Positions 1 through 6,663 of a DNA stretch of 8,451 nt are shown here, piece after piece. Position 1 is the stretch's first letter. Each line of letters opens with the position of its first letter. Source of the DNA: Haloarculaceae archaeon (GTDB taxonomy: Archaea; Halobacteriota; Halobacteria; Halobacteriales; Haloarculaceae); the NCBI GenBank assembly GCA_018609665.1, contig JAHENN010000192.1, positions 1 to 8,451 on the forward strand, in the 5' to 3' direction. Made by a program: the position numbers and the translations under genes. The notes under the pieces were generated by a model that ran no database searches, had not been told where the DNA came from, and saw only the letters and a list, made by a program, of their open reading frames with translations.

Positions 1-1851
1 CCGCTCGTCGCGGCGGACACGGCGACGAACGCCGTCGGCTTCGGCGCGATGTTCGTCGAGGACGACAGCTACGAGAAGTGGGACTACGGCAGCGAGGAGT
101 TCGTCCTCAACGTCTGGGACGCGACGGTCGGCGACGCGACCGACGGCACCGCGACCGTGCTGTGGGACGAGGGCCACGGCCAGTTCTACGACCTCGCGAG
201 CTTTGGCGACTTCGAGGGGTACGCGGAGTCCCACGGCTACGACGTCCGGGCGACCTCGAACATCGAGTCGGACCTCTCGAGTGCCGATGCCGCCGTGATC
301 ACCTCGCCGTCCGACTCGTTCAGCAGTTCCGAGAAACAGGCGCTGAACGACTTTGTGGCCGACGGCGGCGGGCTGTTCCTCCACGACCAGGCCGACTTCA
401 ACGACTTCGACGAGACGGCCAACCTCGACGACCTCGCCTCGGCGCTCGACCTGGCCTTCCGGTTCAACGACGACCAGGTCGAAGACGAGTTCAACAACGA
501 CGGCGAGGTCTTCGTCCCGACCACCGACGCGTTCAACGACGACGCGTTCGACTACTTCGGCGGCCGGGACGACCGCGGCCTCGGGCTGGACCCGGACGCC
601 ACCTACGTGACCGACGTCGAGGCGGTGACCGACGGCGACACCGTCGACGTCACGTTGAACGACCGCGAGGAGAGCATCCGCGTGCTCGGCATCGACACGC
701 CGGAGACCTCCGGCAACAGCCGGTTCGAGCGCGTCCAGGAGTGGGAGGGCATCGAGGACGTCGAATACCTCGGCGACGAGGGCGACGCAGCGACCGACTA
801 CGCCAGAGGGGAACTCGCCGACGAGGAGGTGGCGGTGTTCTTCGACGAGAACGAACCCGTCCGCGACGTCTTCGGCCGGGTGCTCGCGTACATCCGCTAC
901 GACCGCAGCGGCGACGGGAGCCGGGACACCCTCTACAACCGGCAGGTCATCGCGGAGGGCCACTCCCGGGTCTACGACTCGACGCTGGCGCGGCACGACG
1001 AGCTCCTCGCCGCCGAGACGGCCGCCCGCGACGCCGGCAGGCAGGTCTGGCAGGAGAGCGACCCGGCGAACTCCACGGAAATCCGTGACCGGGACGTCGA
1101 GGAGCTGTTCCTGCCGGTCGGCTCCAGCGTCGTCTCGACGGACGGCGCCGTGAGCGACGACCGGGTACCCGTCTACGCCGAGCCGACCGCCGAGCAGAAC
1201 GGCGACGACACCTACGGCGGCACGACGACCGACATCCCGACGGTCGCACTCGACGAGAACAACGGCGTCGCGGTGTTCGGGAGCCCGCTCGTCGACGAGA
1301 GCTACGAGCCGGACGAGAACGACGACGGGTACGACGCCTCGGCGTACGAGAACTTCGTCTTCCTGACGAACGTCATCGACGCCCTGGCCGACGGCGACTC
1401 GCCGTCCGGTGCGGTGCTCATCGACGGCGGCCACGGGCAGTTCGCCGCCGACTACGCCCTGTCGGCGGAGGACGCCGCCTACTACCTCCGGTACCTCGAG
1501 GGCCAGGACGGCATCGAGTTCCAGGGGATCAACGACGTCGCGGCGAACCTCGACGCGAGCGAAACGAGAGCGGTCGTCGTCACCGCGCCGGCCGAGGCGT
1601 ACACCGACGCCGAACTCGACGCGCTCGCGAGCTTCCGCGACGACGGCGGCGCGGTCGTGCTGATGAACGGCGGGAACCCGCTGCCGGCGGCCCGCGAGAA
1701 CCTCAACGCCGTCGCCGAGGCGCTCGGGACGGACCTGCGGGCCAACGACGACATCGTCGTCGACAGCACGAACAACGAGAACGCCGACGAGGAGGTGCCG
1801 ACGACCTCGAACTTCGACGGGTCGTTCGACCTCTACTCGGCGTACTCGTAG
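1..1851 (+). CDS. SNase-like (thermonuclease) domain flanked by two GATase/DUF4350-like modules; 5' end missing
   Basis: The frame is open from base 1, so the gene starts upstream. The Met codon at 49 is probably internal, because the reading before it (ending NAVGFGA) is already coding-like. 616 residues are visible. Residues about 203-347 form a staphylococcal-nuclease-like domain. GDT (634-642), the Arg of IRVLGIDTPE (679-681), its Asp (694-696) and Glu (703-705), and the Arg of FGRVLAYI (877-879) match the family's calcium-binding and catalytic positions, so phosphodiester hydrolysis is plausible. On each side lies a related module of the GATase/DUF4350 kind. Each has an FG-x-x-x-V-x-x-S-Y-E lead, an EF/NF..NV.DA segment, GHGQF (residues 58-62 and 477-481), an AVITSP/VVVTAP strand, a DGGG/DGGA turn and a VPTT ending. 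Substrate and location are unknown; the acidic composition and missing N-terminus leave export open. Domain calls are fairly sure, biological role is not. Confidence 0.85.
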   Translation, partial: PLVAADTATNAVGFGAMFVEDDSYEKWDYGSEEFVLNVWDATVGDATDGTATVLWDEGHGQFYDLASFGDFEGYAESHGYDVRATSNIESDLSSADAAVITSPSDSFSSSEKQALNDFVADGGGLFLHDQADFNDFDETANLDDLASALDLAFRFNDDQVEDEFNNDGEVFVPTTDAFNDDAFDYFGGRDDRGLGLDPDATYVTDVEAVTDGDTVDVTLNDREESIRVLGIDTPETSGNSRFERVQEWEGIEDVEYLGDEGDAATDYARGELADEEVAVFFDENEPVRDVFGRVLAYIRYDRSGDGSRDTLYNRQVIAEGHSRVYDSTLARHDELLAAETAARDAGRQVWQESDPANSTEIRDRDVEELFLPVGSSVVSTDGAVSDDRVPVYAEPTAEQNGDDTYGGTTTDIPTVALDENNGVAVFGSPLVDESYEPDENDDGYDASAYENFVFLTNVIDALADGDSPSGAVLIDGGHGQFAADYALSAEDAAYYLRYLEGQDGIEFQGINDVAANLDASETRAVVVTAPAEAYTDAELDALASFRDDGGAVVLMNGGNPLPAARENLNAVAEALGTDLRANDDIVVDSTNNENADEEVPTTSNFDGSFDLYSAYS

Positions 1852-1866
1852 CGACCGACGGGCCGG

Positions 1867-1947
1867 CCGCTCCGGTAACCGCGGCGGCGCCGACCACCCG
1901 TCCGCTCCGGTGACTGGGCGCCGGCCGCTCCGGTGACCGGGCGCCGG
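1867..1947. repeat. 23-base direct tandem repeat with a third partial copy
   Basis: Bases 1902-1924 and 1925-1947 are adjacent 23-base copies that differ at one position (T at 1915, C at 1938). Each starts CCGCTCCGGTGAC and ends GGGCGCCGG. A partial third copy, CCGCTCCGGT, lies at 1867-1876. The repeat fills most of the gap between the upstream stop codon and the promoter of the next gene. No T-tract follows, so it does not look like a classical haloarchaeal terminator. It may be simple slippage or a regulator-binding site. Confidence 0.8.
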
Positions 1948-1962
1948 CCGGGATGGAGTGCG

Positions 1963-1969
1963 TCTAAAT
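1963..1969 (+). promoter_or_regulatory. TATA-like box of the ThiY-like gene
   Basis: TCTAAAT is the only AT-rich run in a very GC-rich gap. It lies 24-30 bases before the ATG at 1993, the spacing expected for a haloarchaeal leaderless transcript that starts at or next to the initiation codon. It supports the ATG at 1993 over the in-frame GTG at 1933, which would put the box inside the coding region. Confidence 0.55.
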
Positions 1970-1992
1970 CCCCGGCGGCCGTACCCGCGGGC

Positions 1993-2940
1993 ATGAGCGA
2001 GTTCGAGGTCGCGCTGGACTGGACGCCGAACACGAACCACGCGGGCATCTACCTCGCGGCGGCGGAGGGCTACTACGAGGCGGCGGGGCTGGACGTGACG
2101 GTCCGGTCGCCGGCCGACGACGGCTACGAGACGACGCCGGCAAAGCGGGTCGCGACCGGCGAGTCGACCGTCGCCATCGCCCCCTCCGAGAGCGCCATCA
2201 GCTACAACACCCATCCGGACTACCCGTCGCTGCGGGCCGTCGCCGCCGTCTGCCAGCGGGACACCAGCGCCGTCGTCGCCCTCGGCGACGGCGATATCGA
2301 GCGGCCGGCGGACCTCGACGGCCGGACCTACGCCTCCTACGGCGCCCGCTTCGAGGACGACATCGTCCGGCAACTGGTGCGGAACGACGGCGGCGACGGC
2401 GACGTCGAGGTCGTCACGCCGCCGAAGCTCGGCATCTGGAACACGCTGCTGGAGGGCGAGGCCGACGCGACCTGGGTGTTCATGCCGTGGGAGGGGCTGC
2501 TGGCCGAGCGGGACGGCGTCTCGCTGACGCCGTTCTACCTCGACGACTACGACGTCCCGTACGGCTACACGCCGACGCTGCTGGCGCGGCCGGAGTCGAT
2601 CGACGCCGACGCCGACCGGCTGGCGGCGTTCCTGTCGGCGACCGGCCGGGGCTACCGCGAGGCCGCCGCCGACCCGGAGGCCGCCGCCGAGGTGCTGTAC
2701 CGCGACGCCGAGGGGCCGAACCTCGACGACCGGGAGTTCCTCGCCGAGAGCGCCCGCCGGCTCGCCGACGCCTTCCTCACCGACGACGGCGAGTGGGGCC
2801 GGATGCGCCGGCGGCGGTGGGCGGCGTTCGTCGACTGGCTCGCCGGCGAGGAGATCCTCACCTCCCTGGCGGGCGACCACATCCCCGCCGCGGAGCTGGA
2901 CGTCGACGCGCTGTTCACGACCGACCCGCTGGACGCGTGA
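1993..2940 (+). CDS. ThiY/NMT1-family substrate-binding protein (probable thiamine-pyrimidine precursor binding)
   Basis: 315 residues. The N-terminus reads LDWTPNTNHAGIYLAAAEGYY, the signature of the ThiY/THI5/NMT1 clade of periplasmic-binding-fold proteins. Further family features are VAIAPSESAISYN (first lobe), PADLDGRTYASYGARFEDDIVRQ (second lobe strand and helix), and GEADATWVFMPWEG followed by the DVPYGYTPTLLAR hinge region. ThiY proteins bind formylaminopyrimidine and feed it to an ABC importer for thiamine salvage. The suicide enzyme THI5, which makes the pyrimidine itself, carries a CCCFC motif and an active-site His; I see neither here, so a binding role is likelier. Oddities: there is no hydrophobic signal sequence, twin-arginine motif or lipobox at the N-terminus, even from the upstream GTG at 1933. 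No ABC permease or ATPase gene is in the window. The start is chosen from the TATA-like box. Family assignment is good; the ligand is inferred. Confidence 0.85.
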   Translation: MSEFEVALDWTPNTNHAGIYLAAAEGYYEAAGLDVTVRSPADDGYETTPAKRVATGESTVAIAPSESAISYNTHPDYPSLRAVAAVCQRDTSAVVALGDGDIERPADLDGRTYASYGARFEDDIVRQLVRNDGGDGDVEVVTPPKLGIWNTLLEGEADATWVFMPWEGLLAERDGVSLTPFYLDDYDVPYGYTPTLLARPESIDADADRLAAFLSATGRGYREAAADPEAAAEVLYRDAEGPNLDDREFLAESARRLADAFLTDDGEWGRMRRRRWAAFVDWLAGEEILTSLAGDHIPAAELDVDALFTTDPLDA

Positions 2941-2948
2941 CCCGGCGC

Positions 2949-3017
2949 CGCCGCGCTCGCGGCGTCTCGTCGCCGACCCTCCGGACGACCGCCCGCGTCG
3001 CTGTCCGCGACGGGCGG
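2949..3017. terminator. Two hairpins between convergent genes (possible bidirectional 3'-end structure)
   Basis: The 83-base gap between the convergent stop codons holds two inverted repeats. One is CGCCGCG/CGCGGCG (2949-2955 with 2958-2964), just past the ThiY-like stop. The other is CCGCCCG/CGGGCGG (2989-2995 with 3011-3017), just past the cysteine synthase stop on the other strand, and can be extended by TCG/CGA with a small bulge. No T-tract follows either, and archaeal termination usually depends on one, so the terminator role is tentative. Confidence 0.35.
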
Positions 3018-3023
3018 CTGCCG

Positions 3024-4010
3024 TCAGTCGAACATCCCGGTCGACATGTACCGCTCCCCGGAGTCCCAGAAGACGGTGACGACGAGCGGACACTCCGGGG
3101 GAATCGGGTCGCGGGCCGGCGGGTCGTCGTCGAGGATGCCGACGTCGTTGTCGGGCGCCGGCGCCTCGGCGTCGACGCCGCGCTCCTCGACGAGCCGGGC
3201 GGCGACCCGGCGGGCGGCGACCAGCGACGCCGCCGACGACTGGCCGACGAGGATGCCCTCCTCGCGGGCGAGCCGGCGGGCGGCCGCCTCGGCGGTCTCG
3301 AGGTCGACCGTCTCGACGCCGTCGAGCAGCTCGCGGTCGAGGTTCGGCGGCACGAACCCCGGTCCCATCCCCTGGAAGCCGTCGTCGCCGGCCTCGCCGT
3401 CGCTGAGGACGGCGTTCGTCTCTGGCTCGACGGCGACGACCTCCAGCTCCGGGAACGCGTCCCGGAGCCGGCGGCCGACGCCGGAGACGGTCCCGCCGGT
3501 GCCGCTGCCGGCCACCAGGGCGTCGACCGTCCGGTCGCCGACCTGCTCGAGGATCTCGGGGCCGGTCGTCCGGTAGTGGGCCTCGGGGTTCGCCGGGTTG
3601 TCGAACTGGCCGACCTGGACGGCGCCGTCGGCCGCCGCCAGCTCGTCGGCGCGCTCCCTGGCCGCCGAGATGCCGCCCTCGACCAGCTCCAGGTCCGCGC
3701 CGTAGGCCCGCATGAGCCGGCGCCGCTCGGGTGACTTCGAGGCCGGCATCACGACCGTGATGTCGTACCCCTTGGCGGCGGCGACCATCGACAGCCCGAT
3801 GCCGGTGTTGCCGGAGGTGGGCTCGACGATGCGGTCGCCGGGGCCGAGTTCGCCGGCCCGCTCTGCGGCCTCGACCATCGCCACCGCCGGGCGGTCCTTC
3901 GCGGAGCCGCCGGGGTTCCACGACTCCACCTTCGCGGCCACCACCGACCCCTCGGGGGATTCGACCTGCACCAGCGGCGAGCCGAGGGTCCCGAGGATGC
4001 CACGTCGCAT
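3024..4010 (-). CDS. cysK: Cysteine synthase (PLP-dependent O-acetylserine/O-phosphoserine sulfhydrylase family)
   Basis: 328 residues, fold type II PLP enzyme that replaces the acetyl or phosphate group of activated serine with sulfide to make cysteine. NPGGSAKDR holds the cofactor lysine (K38). PTSGNTGIG (64-72) is the substrate loop, QFDNPANPEAHYRTTGPE (135-152) a family signature, GTGGT (170-174) the PLP phosphate loop, QGMGPGFVP (213-221) the segment ahead of the C-terminal half, and GQSSAAS (256-262) the PLP pyridine-contacting loop. The conserved end SGERYMSTGMFD is intact. The frame stays open upstream to 4169, but ATG at 4010 is chosen because a TATA-like box lies 26 bases before it and the homologous region starts there. 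Between the last helix and final strand, residues about 281-307 form an Asp/Pro-rich insert. Sequence alone does not separate CysK from CysM or say which serine derivative is used. Confidence 0.93.
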   Translation of the reverse strand: MRRGILGTLGSPLVQVESPEGSVVAAKVESWNPGGSAKDRPAVAMVEAAERAGELGPGDRIVEPTSGNTGIGLSMVAAAKGYDITVVMPASKSPERRRLMRAYGADLELVEGGISAARERADELAAADGAVQVGQFDNPANPEAHYRTTGPEILEQVGDRTVDALVAGSGTGGTVSGVGRRLRDAFPELEVVAVEPETNAVLSDGEAGDDGFQGMGPGFVPPNLDRELLDGVETVDLETAEAAARRLAREEGILVGQSSAASLVAARRVAARLVEERGVDAEAPAPDNDVGILDDDPPARDPIPPECPLVVTVFWDSGERYMSTGMFD

Positions 4011-4022
4011 TGCCGGCCGTAA

Positions 4023-4036
4023 TGTACGGCGGTACA
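4023..4036. promoter_or_regulatory. Palindrome TGTAC-N4-GTACA, operator candidate
   Basis: TGTAC (4023-4027) and GTACA (4032-4036) are a perfect inverted repeat around GGCG. On the minus strand it overlaps the TATA-like box of the cysteine synthase gene and lies 12-27 bases before its ATG. A dimeric repressor bound there would block transcription factor access. The HTTM box is more than 50 bases away, so the effect may be one-sided. The regulator is not identified. Confidence 0.5.
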
Positions 4037-4040
4037 AAAC
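4032..4040 (-). promoter_or_regulatory. TATA-like box of the cysteine synthase gene
   Basis: Read on the minus strand this is GTTTTGTAC, centred 26 bases before the ATG at 4010. It is the only AT-rich element in the divergent gap facing this way, and the spacing fits a leaderless haloarchaeal transcript. Confidence 0.55.
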
Positions 4041-4088
4041 CCCGCTGGAGGCGGGCGGGGATGCCGCGGCCGACGCGGGGGACGACAG

Positions 4089-4094
4089 CTTTAC
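4089..4094 (+). promoter_or_regulatory. TATA-like box of the HTTM gene
   Basis: CTTTAC lies 26-31 bases before the ATG at 4120 in otherwise GC-rich sequence. The position supports that ATG and a leaderless transcript. It faces away from the cysteine synthase promoter about 50 bases to the left. Confidence 0.5.
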
Positions 4095-4119
4095 CCCGAG
4101 CGGCCGACCGGTCGTGGAC

Positions 4120-5568
4120 ATGGACCTCGGGGTGGCCGAGGCGACGCGGCGGCGGCTCGGCGTCGACACCCGTGCGCTGGCGGCCTTCCGCGTCGCGGTC
4201 GGCTGTCTCCTCCTCGCCGACCTGGCCTACCGGGCGCGGAGCCTGCGGGCCTTCTACACCGACGCCGGCGCCGTGCCGCGGTCGCTGGCCGCCGCCCTCT
4301 ACCCGACGCTGTCGTCGCTGTCGCTGCACGCGCTGTCGGGGACCGCCCGGTTCCAGCGGCTCCTCTTCGCCGTCGCCGCCGTTCTCGCGGTCCTGCTGGT
4401 CGTCGGCTACCGCACCCGGCTCGTCGCCGCCGGCTCGTGGCTCCTGCTCGCGTCGCTGCAGTTCCGCAACTACCTCGTGCTCAACGGCGGCGACACCGTC
4501 CTGCTGGTGGCGCTGTTCCTCGGGCTGTTCCTGCCGCTCGGCGAGCGGTGGTCCGTCGACGCCGTCGCCGCCGACCGGGCGCCGCGCCGCCGGGTCGCCG
4601 GCTTCGCCGCCGCCGCGCTGCTGTCGCAGGTGGTCTGCGTCTACGCGACCAACGCGGTGTTCAAGCTCCGCAGCGACGTCTGGACGGCCGGCGTCGCCGT
4701 CCGGTACGTCTTCGCGCTGGACCGGTTCACGGTCCGGCTCGGCGACCTCCTCGCGGCGTTTCCGGCGCTGCTGACGGCGGTCAACTGGGCGTGGCTCGGC
4801 CTGCTCGTCGCCTCGCCGCTGCTGGTCGTCGCCGCCGACCGCGGCCGGACCGCGCTGGTCGCCGCCTTCGCCGCCGCCCACGTCGGCATGTACCTGACGA
4901 TGGACCTCGGCTTCTTCCCGCACGCCATGCTGGCCTGTCTCCTCCTCTTCCTGCCGTCGCCGGTCTGGGACCGCCTCGAGACGGCCGTCGGGCCGACGGC
5001 CGCGGCGCTCCGCCGGCGGGTCGACAGCTCCCGGTTCGTCCACGCCGGGCCGCTCCTGCCGGCCCGACCCCGCCGGGTCGCCGCCCGCCTCGTCCCCGCC
5101 GTGACGGCGACGGTGCTCGTCGGGGGACTGCTGTGGCAGGCGGGCGCGGTCGGGGCGGCCCCCTCGCCGGAGCCGGCGCCGGTCGACCCCGCCGAGCACA
5201 GCTGGAAGCTGTTCGCGCCGACCCTGCCGGCGACGGACGGCTGGTTCGTCGTCACCGGCCGTCTCGCCTCCGGCGCGACGGTCGACCTCTACCCCCACGC
5301 GAACACCAGCCGGGACCGACCGCCCGACGTCGCGGCGACGTACCCCGGCACCCGCTGGCGAAAGTACCTCACGGCGGTCCGCGCCGACGACCGCGCCCGC
5401 CGGGCGTTCGCCGACTACCTCTGTCGTCGGGGAACGGCCCGCCACGGCGCCGCCGTCGAGACGGTCGCCGTCGACTACGTCCGCGTGCCGGTTCGTCCCG
5501 ACGACCCCGCGACGACGGAGCGGGTCGAACTCGGGCGCTACCGCTGTGAGTCGCCGACGGGAGATTGA
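4120..5568 (+). CDS. HTTM-domain multi-pass membrane protein (vitamin K-dependent gamma-carboxylase-like)
   Basis: 482 residues, matching the HTTM family (membrane domain shared with vitamin K-dependent gamma-carboxylase). Hydrophobic segments lie roughly at residues 20-38, 80-98, 102-119, 126-141, 160-180, 216-238, 244-260, 262-279 and 324-343. Family-like features are an N-terminal R-x-LGVDTRALAAFRVAVG stretch, FYTDAGAVPR, RNYLVLNGGDTVL, LPLGERWSVD, and a YATNAVFKL..WTAG segment. After the last membrane helix a soluble tail (about 344-482) contains HSWKLFAP, GWFVVTGRLASG and a TRWRKYL motif. Carboxylase activity is proven only for animal relatives, so I make no catalytic claim. The frame is open from 3712, but the TATA-like box and the start of homology favour ATG 4120; the earlier stretch is antisense to cysteine synthase. 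An HD-domain gene follows 25 bases downstream on the same strand. Confidence 0.82.
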   Translation: MDLGVAEATRRRLGVDTRALAAFRVAVGCLLLADLAYRARSLRAFYTDAGAVPRSLAAALYPTLSSLSLHALSGTARFQRLLFAVAAVLAVLLVVGYRTRLVAAGSWLLLASLQFRNYLVLNGGDTVLLVALFLGLFLPLGERWSVDAVAADRAPRRRVAGFAAAALLSQVVCVYATNAVFKLRSDVWTAGVAVRYVFALDRFTVRLGDLLAAFPALLTAVNWAWLGLLVASPLLVVAADRGRTALVAAFAAAHVGMYLTMDLGFFPHAMLACLLLFLPSPVWDRLETAVGPTAAALRRRVDSSRFVHAGPLLPARPRRVAARLVPAVTATVLVGGLLWQAGAVGAAPSPEPAPVDPAEHSWKLFAPTLPATDGWFVVTGRLASGATVDLYPHANTSRDRPPDVAATYPGTRWRKYLTAVRADDRARRAFADYLCRRGTARHGAAVETVAVDYVRVPVRPDDPATTERVELGRYRCESPTGD

Positions 5569-5593
5569 AGCCGCCCGAGGTCGACGGACACGC

Positions 5594-6256
5594 ATGGTCG
5601 ATACGTCCCCGCCCGGTGCCGTCGTCCCCGACGACGTGGGCCACCCCTTCGACGCCGTCGCCGAGGCGATGCGGGAGTGGCTCGGCGACGACGCGACGGG
5701 CCACGACCTCGCCCACGCCTGGCGGGTGTTCCGGGTCGCGACCGACCTCGCAGCCGAACGCCCGGCGGCCGACCGCGAGGTGGTCGGGGTGGCCGCCCTG
5801 GTCCACGACGTCCACCGCGCGATGGGCGCCGAGCGCGGCGAGTACGTCCACCCCGAGGAGTCCCTCGAGGAGGTCGAGTCGGTGCTCGCCGCGGCGTCGT
5901 TTCCGGCGACGAAACGGGACGCCGTGCTGCACTGCGTGGCGCTCCACGAGGAGTATGCCTTCCGCGGCGACCGCCGCGAGGGCGACCGAATCGAGGTCGA
6001 ACTCCTCCGGGACGCCGACAACCTCGACGCGATGGGCGCGGTCGGCGTCGCCCGCTGTTTCGCCTACGCCGGCGCCCACGGCAACCCCATGTGGGCCGAC
6101 GACGGCTCCTCGGCGGTCGAACACTTCGAGGCAAAGCTGCTCGAGCTCCGCGAGGAGATGCACACCGACGCCGCCCGCGAACTGGCCGAGGAGCGGCACG
6201 CCTTCCTCGAACGGTTTCTCGAGCGGTTCCGTGCGGAGTGGTTCGGCCGGGCGTGA
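5594..6256 (+). CDS. HD-domain phosphohydrolase (YedJ-like)
   Basis: 220 residues. The metal-binding HD pattern is complete: His41 in HDLAHAWRV, His71-Asp72 in ALVHDVHR, a further His118 in VALHEEY, and Asp142 in LLRDADNLDAMGAVGVAR. This arrangement and the DADxLDAxGAxGxxR signature resemble the YedJ-type HD hydrolases, which cleave phosphate esters or nucleotides; the true substrate is not known. The C-terminal third is a Glu/Arg-rich helical segment (AVEHFEAKLLELREEM onward). ATG 5594 is chosen; GAGGT at 5577-5581 is a possible Shine-Dalgarno site 12 bases upstream. An in-frame GTG at 5546 would overlap the HTTM gene and add a basic, low-complexity leader. The 25-base gap after HTTM and lack of a clear promoter suggest co-transcription with it. 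Confidence 0.85.
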   Translation: MVDTSPPGAVVPDDVGHPFDAVAEAMREWLGDDATGHDLAHAWRVFRVATDLAAERPAADREVVGVAALVHDVHRAMGAERGEYVHPEESLEEVESVLAAASFPATKRDAVLHCVALHEEYAFRGDRREGDRIEVELLRDADNLDAMGAVGVARCFAYAGAHGNPMWADDGSSAVEHFEAKLLELREEMHTDAARELAEERHAFLERFLERFRAEWFGRA

Positions 6257-6321
6257 CCGCCCGCGGCGACGGTCGACGGTGACGCTACGACGCCGGACGG
6301 CGCCGCCGGCCGTGAGACCGC

Positions 6322-6630
6322 TCAGCTGATGGTCGGTCCGTCGTCGTCGGCGACGCCGGGAATCTCGACTTCGATCTCCAGCTCCGTCTCGCCGGTGCCC
6401 TCGAAGTCGACCTCCAGCTCGACCGGCTCGCCGAAGGCGAAGGGCAGCTCCCAGCCCTCCTCCTCGTCGGTGACCGTCAGCTCCCCGTCCGACCGGAGCT
6501 GCTCGCCCAGCTGGACGAGGAGTTCGCCCGCGTCGTCGGCCGTCAGGCGGTACTCGCGCTCGAAGTCCCGGCCCTGCCGGATGACGGTCAGTTCCTCCTC
6601 CGCGTCGGCCGTGTCGAGTTCTCCGGACAT
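6322..6630 (-). CDS. Small acidic amphi-Trp-like domain protein
   Basis: 102 residues, strongly acidic, no membrane segment or signal sequence. The layout resembles the amphi-Trp domain family common in haloarchaea: a short strand ELTVIRQGRDFEREYRL, a helix DDAGELLVQLGEQLRSDGELTV, then GWELPFAFGEPVELEVDFEG and an alternating ELEIEVEIPG strand. Function of the family is not established. The single Trp sits in GWELPF. The start is the ATG at 6628-6630, the first Met in the frame after the stop codons upstream. The gene is convergent with the HD gene across 65 bases, and is separated from purF, which reads in the same direction, by 488 bases without a convincing gene. Family call is by resemblance only and is moderate; that it is a real protein is likely from composition and codon use. 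Confidence 0.7.
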   Translation of the reverse strand: MSGELDTADAEEELTVIRQGRDFEREYRLTADDAGELLVQLGEQLRSDGELTVTDEEEGWELPFAFGEPVELEVDFEGTGETELEIEVEIPGVADDDGPTIS

Positions 6631-6655
6631 ACGATGTAGTTAGGCCCGCCGAAGG

Positions 6656-6663
6656 AAATGAAT
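6656..6663 (-). promoter_or_regulatory. Possible TATA-like box of the amphi-Trp-like gene
   Basis: On the minus strand this reads ATTCATTT and lies 26-33 bases before the ATG at 6630, the expected spacing. It is less canonical than the boxes of the other genes. It touches the outer edge of the inverted-repeat region. Confidence 0.35.

Noticed and set aside
2487..3734. Long plus-strand open frame of 415 codons
   Set aside because: It overlaps two clear genes in other frames and translates to Arg/Gly/Ala/Pro-rich sequence typical of a shadow frame in GC-rich DNA.
3712..4119. Upstream extension of the HTTM frame by 136 residues
   Set aside because: It is antisense to the body and promoter of cysteine synthase and lacks membrane-protein character; a TATA-like box supports the start at 4120.
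4011..4169. Upstream extension of the cysteine synthase frame by 53 residues
   Set aside because: The added stretch is Ser/Arg/Pro-rich, runs through the TATA-like box and into the divergent HTTM gene, and precedes the start of family homology.
4437..5549. Long alternative plus-strand frame inside the HTTM gene
   Set aside because: Arg/Pro/Gly-rich translation with no recognisable motif; the HTTM frame has coherent membrane segments.
5369..6199. Minus-strand open frame of 276 codons opposite the HD gene
   Set aside because: The HD frame has a complete metal-binding motif; the antisense translation mirrors it and ends in Arg-rich low complexity.
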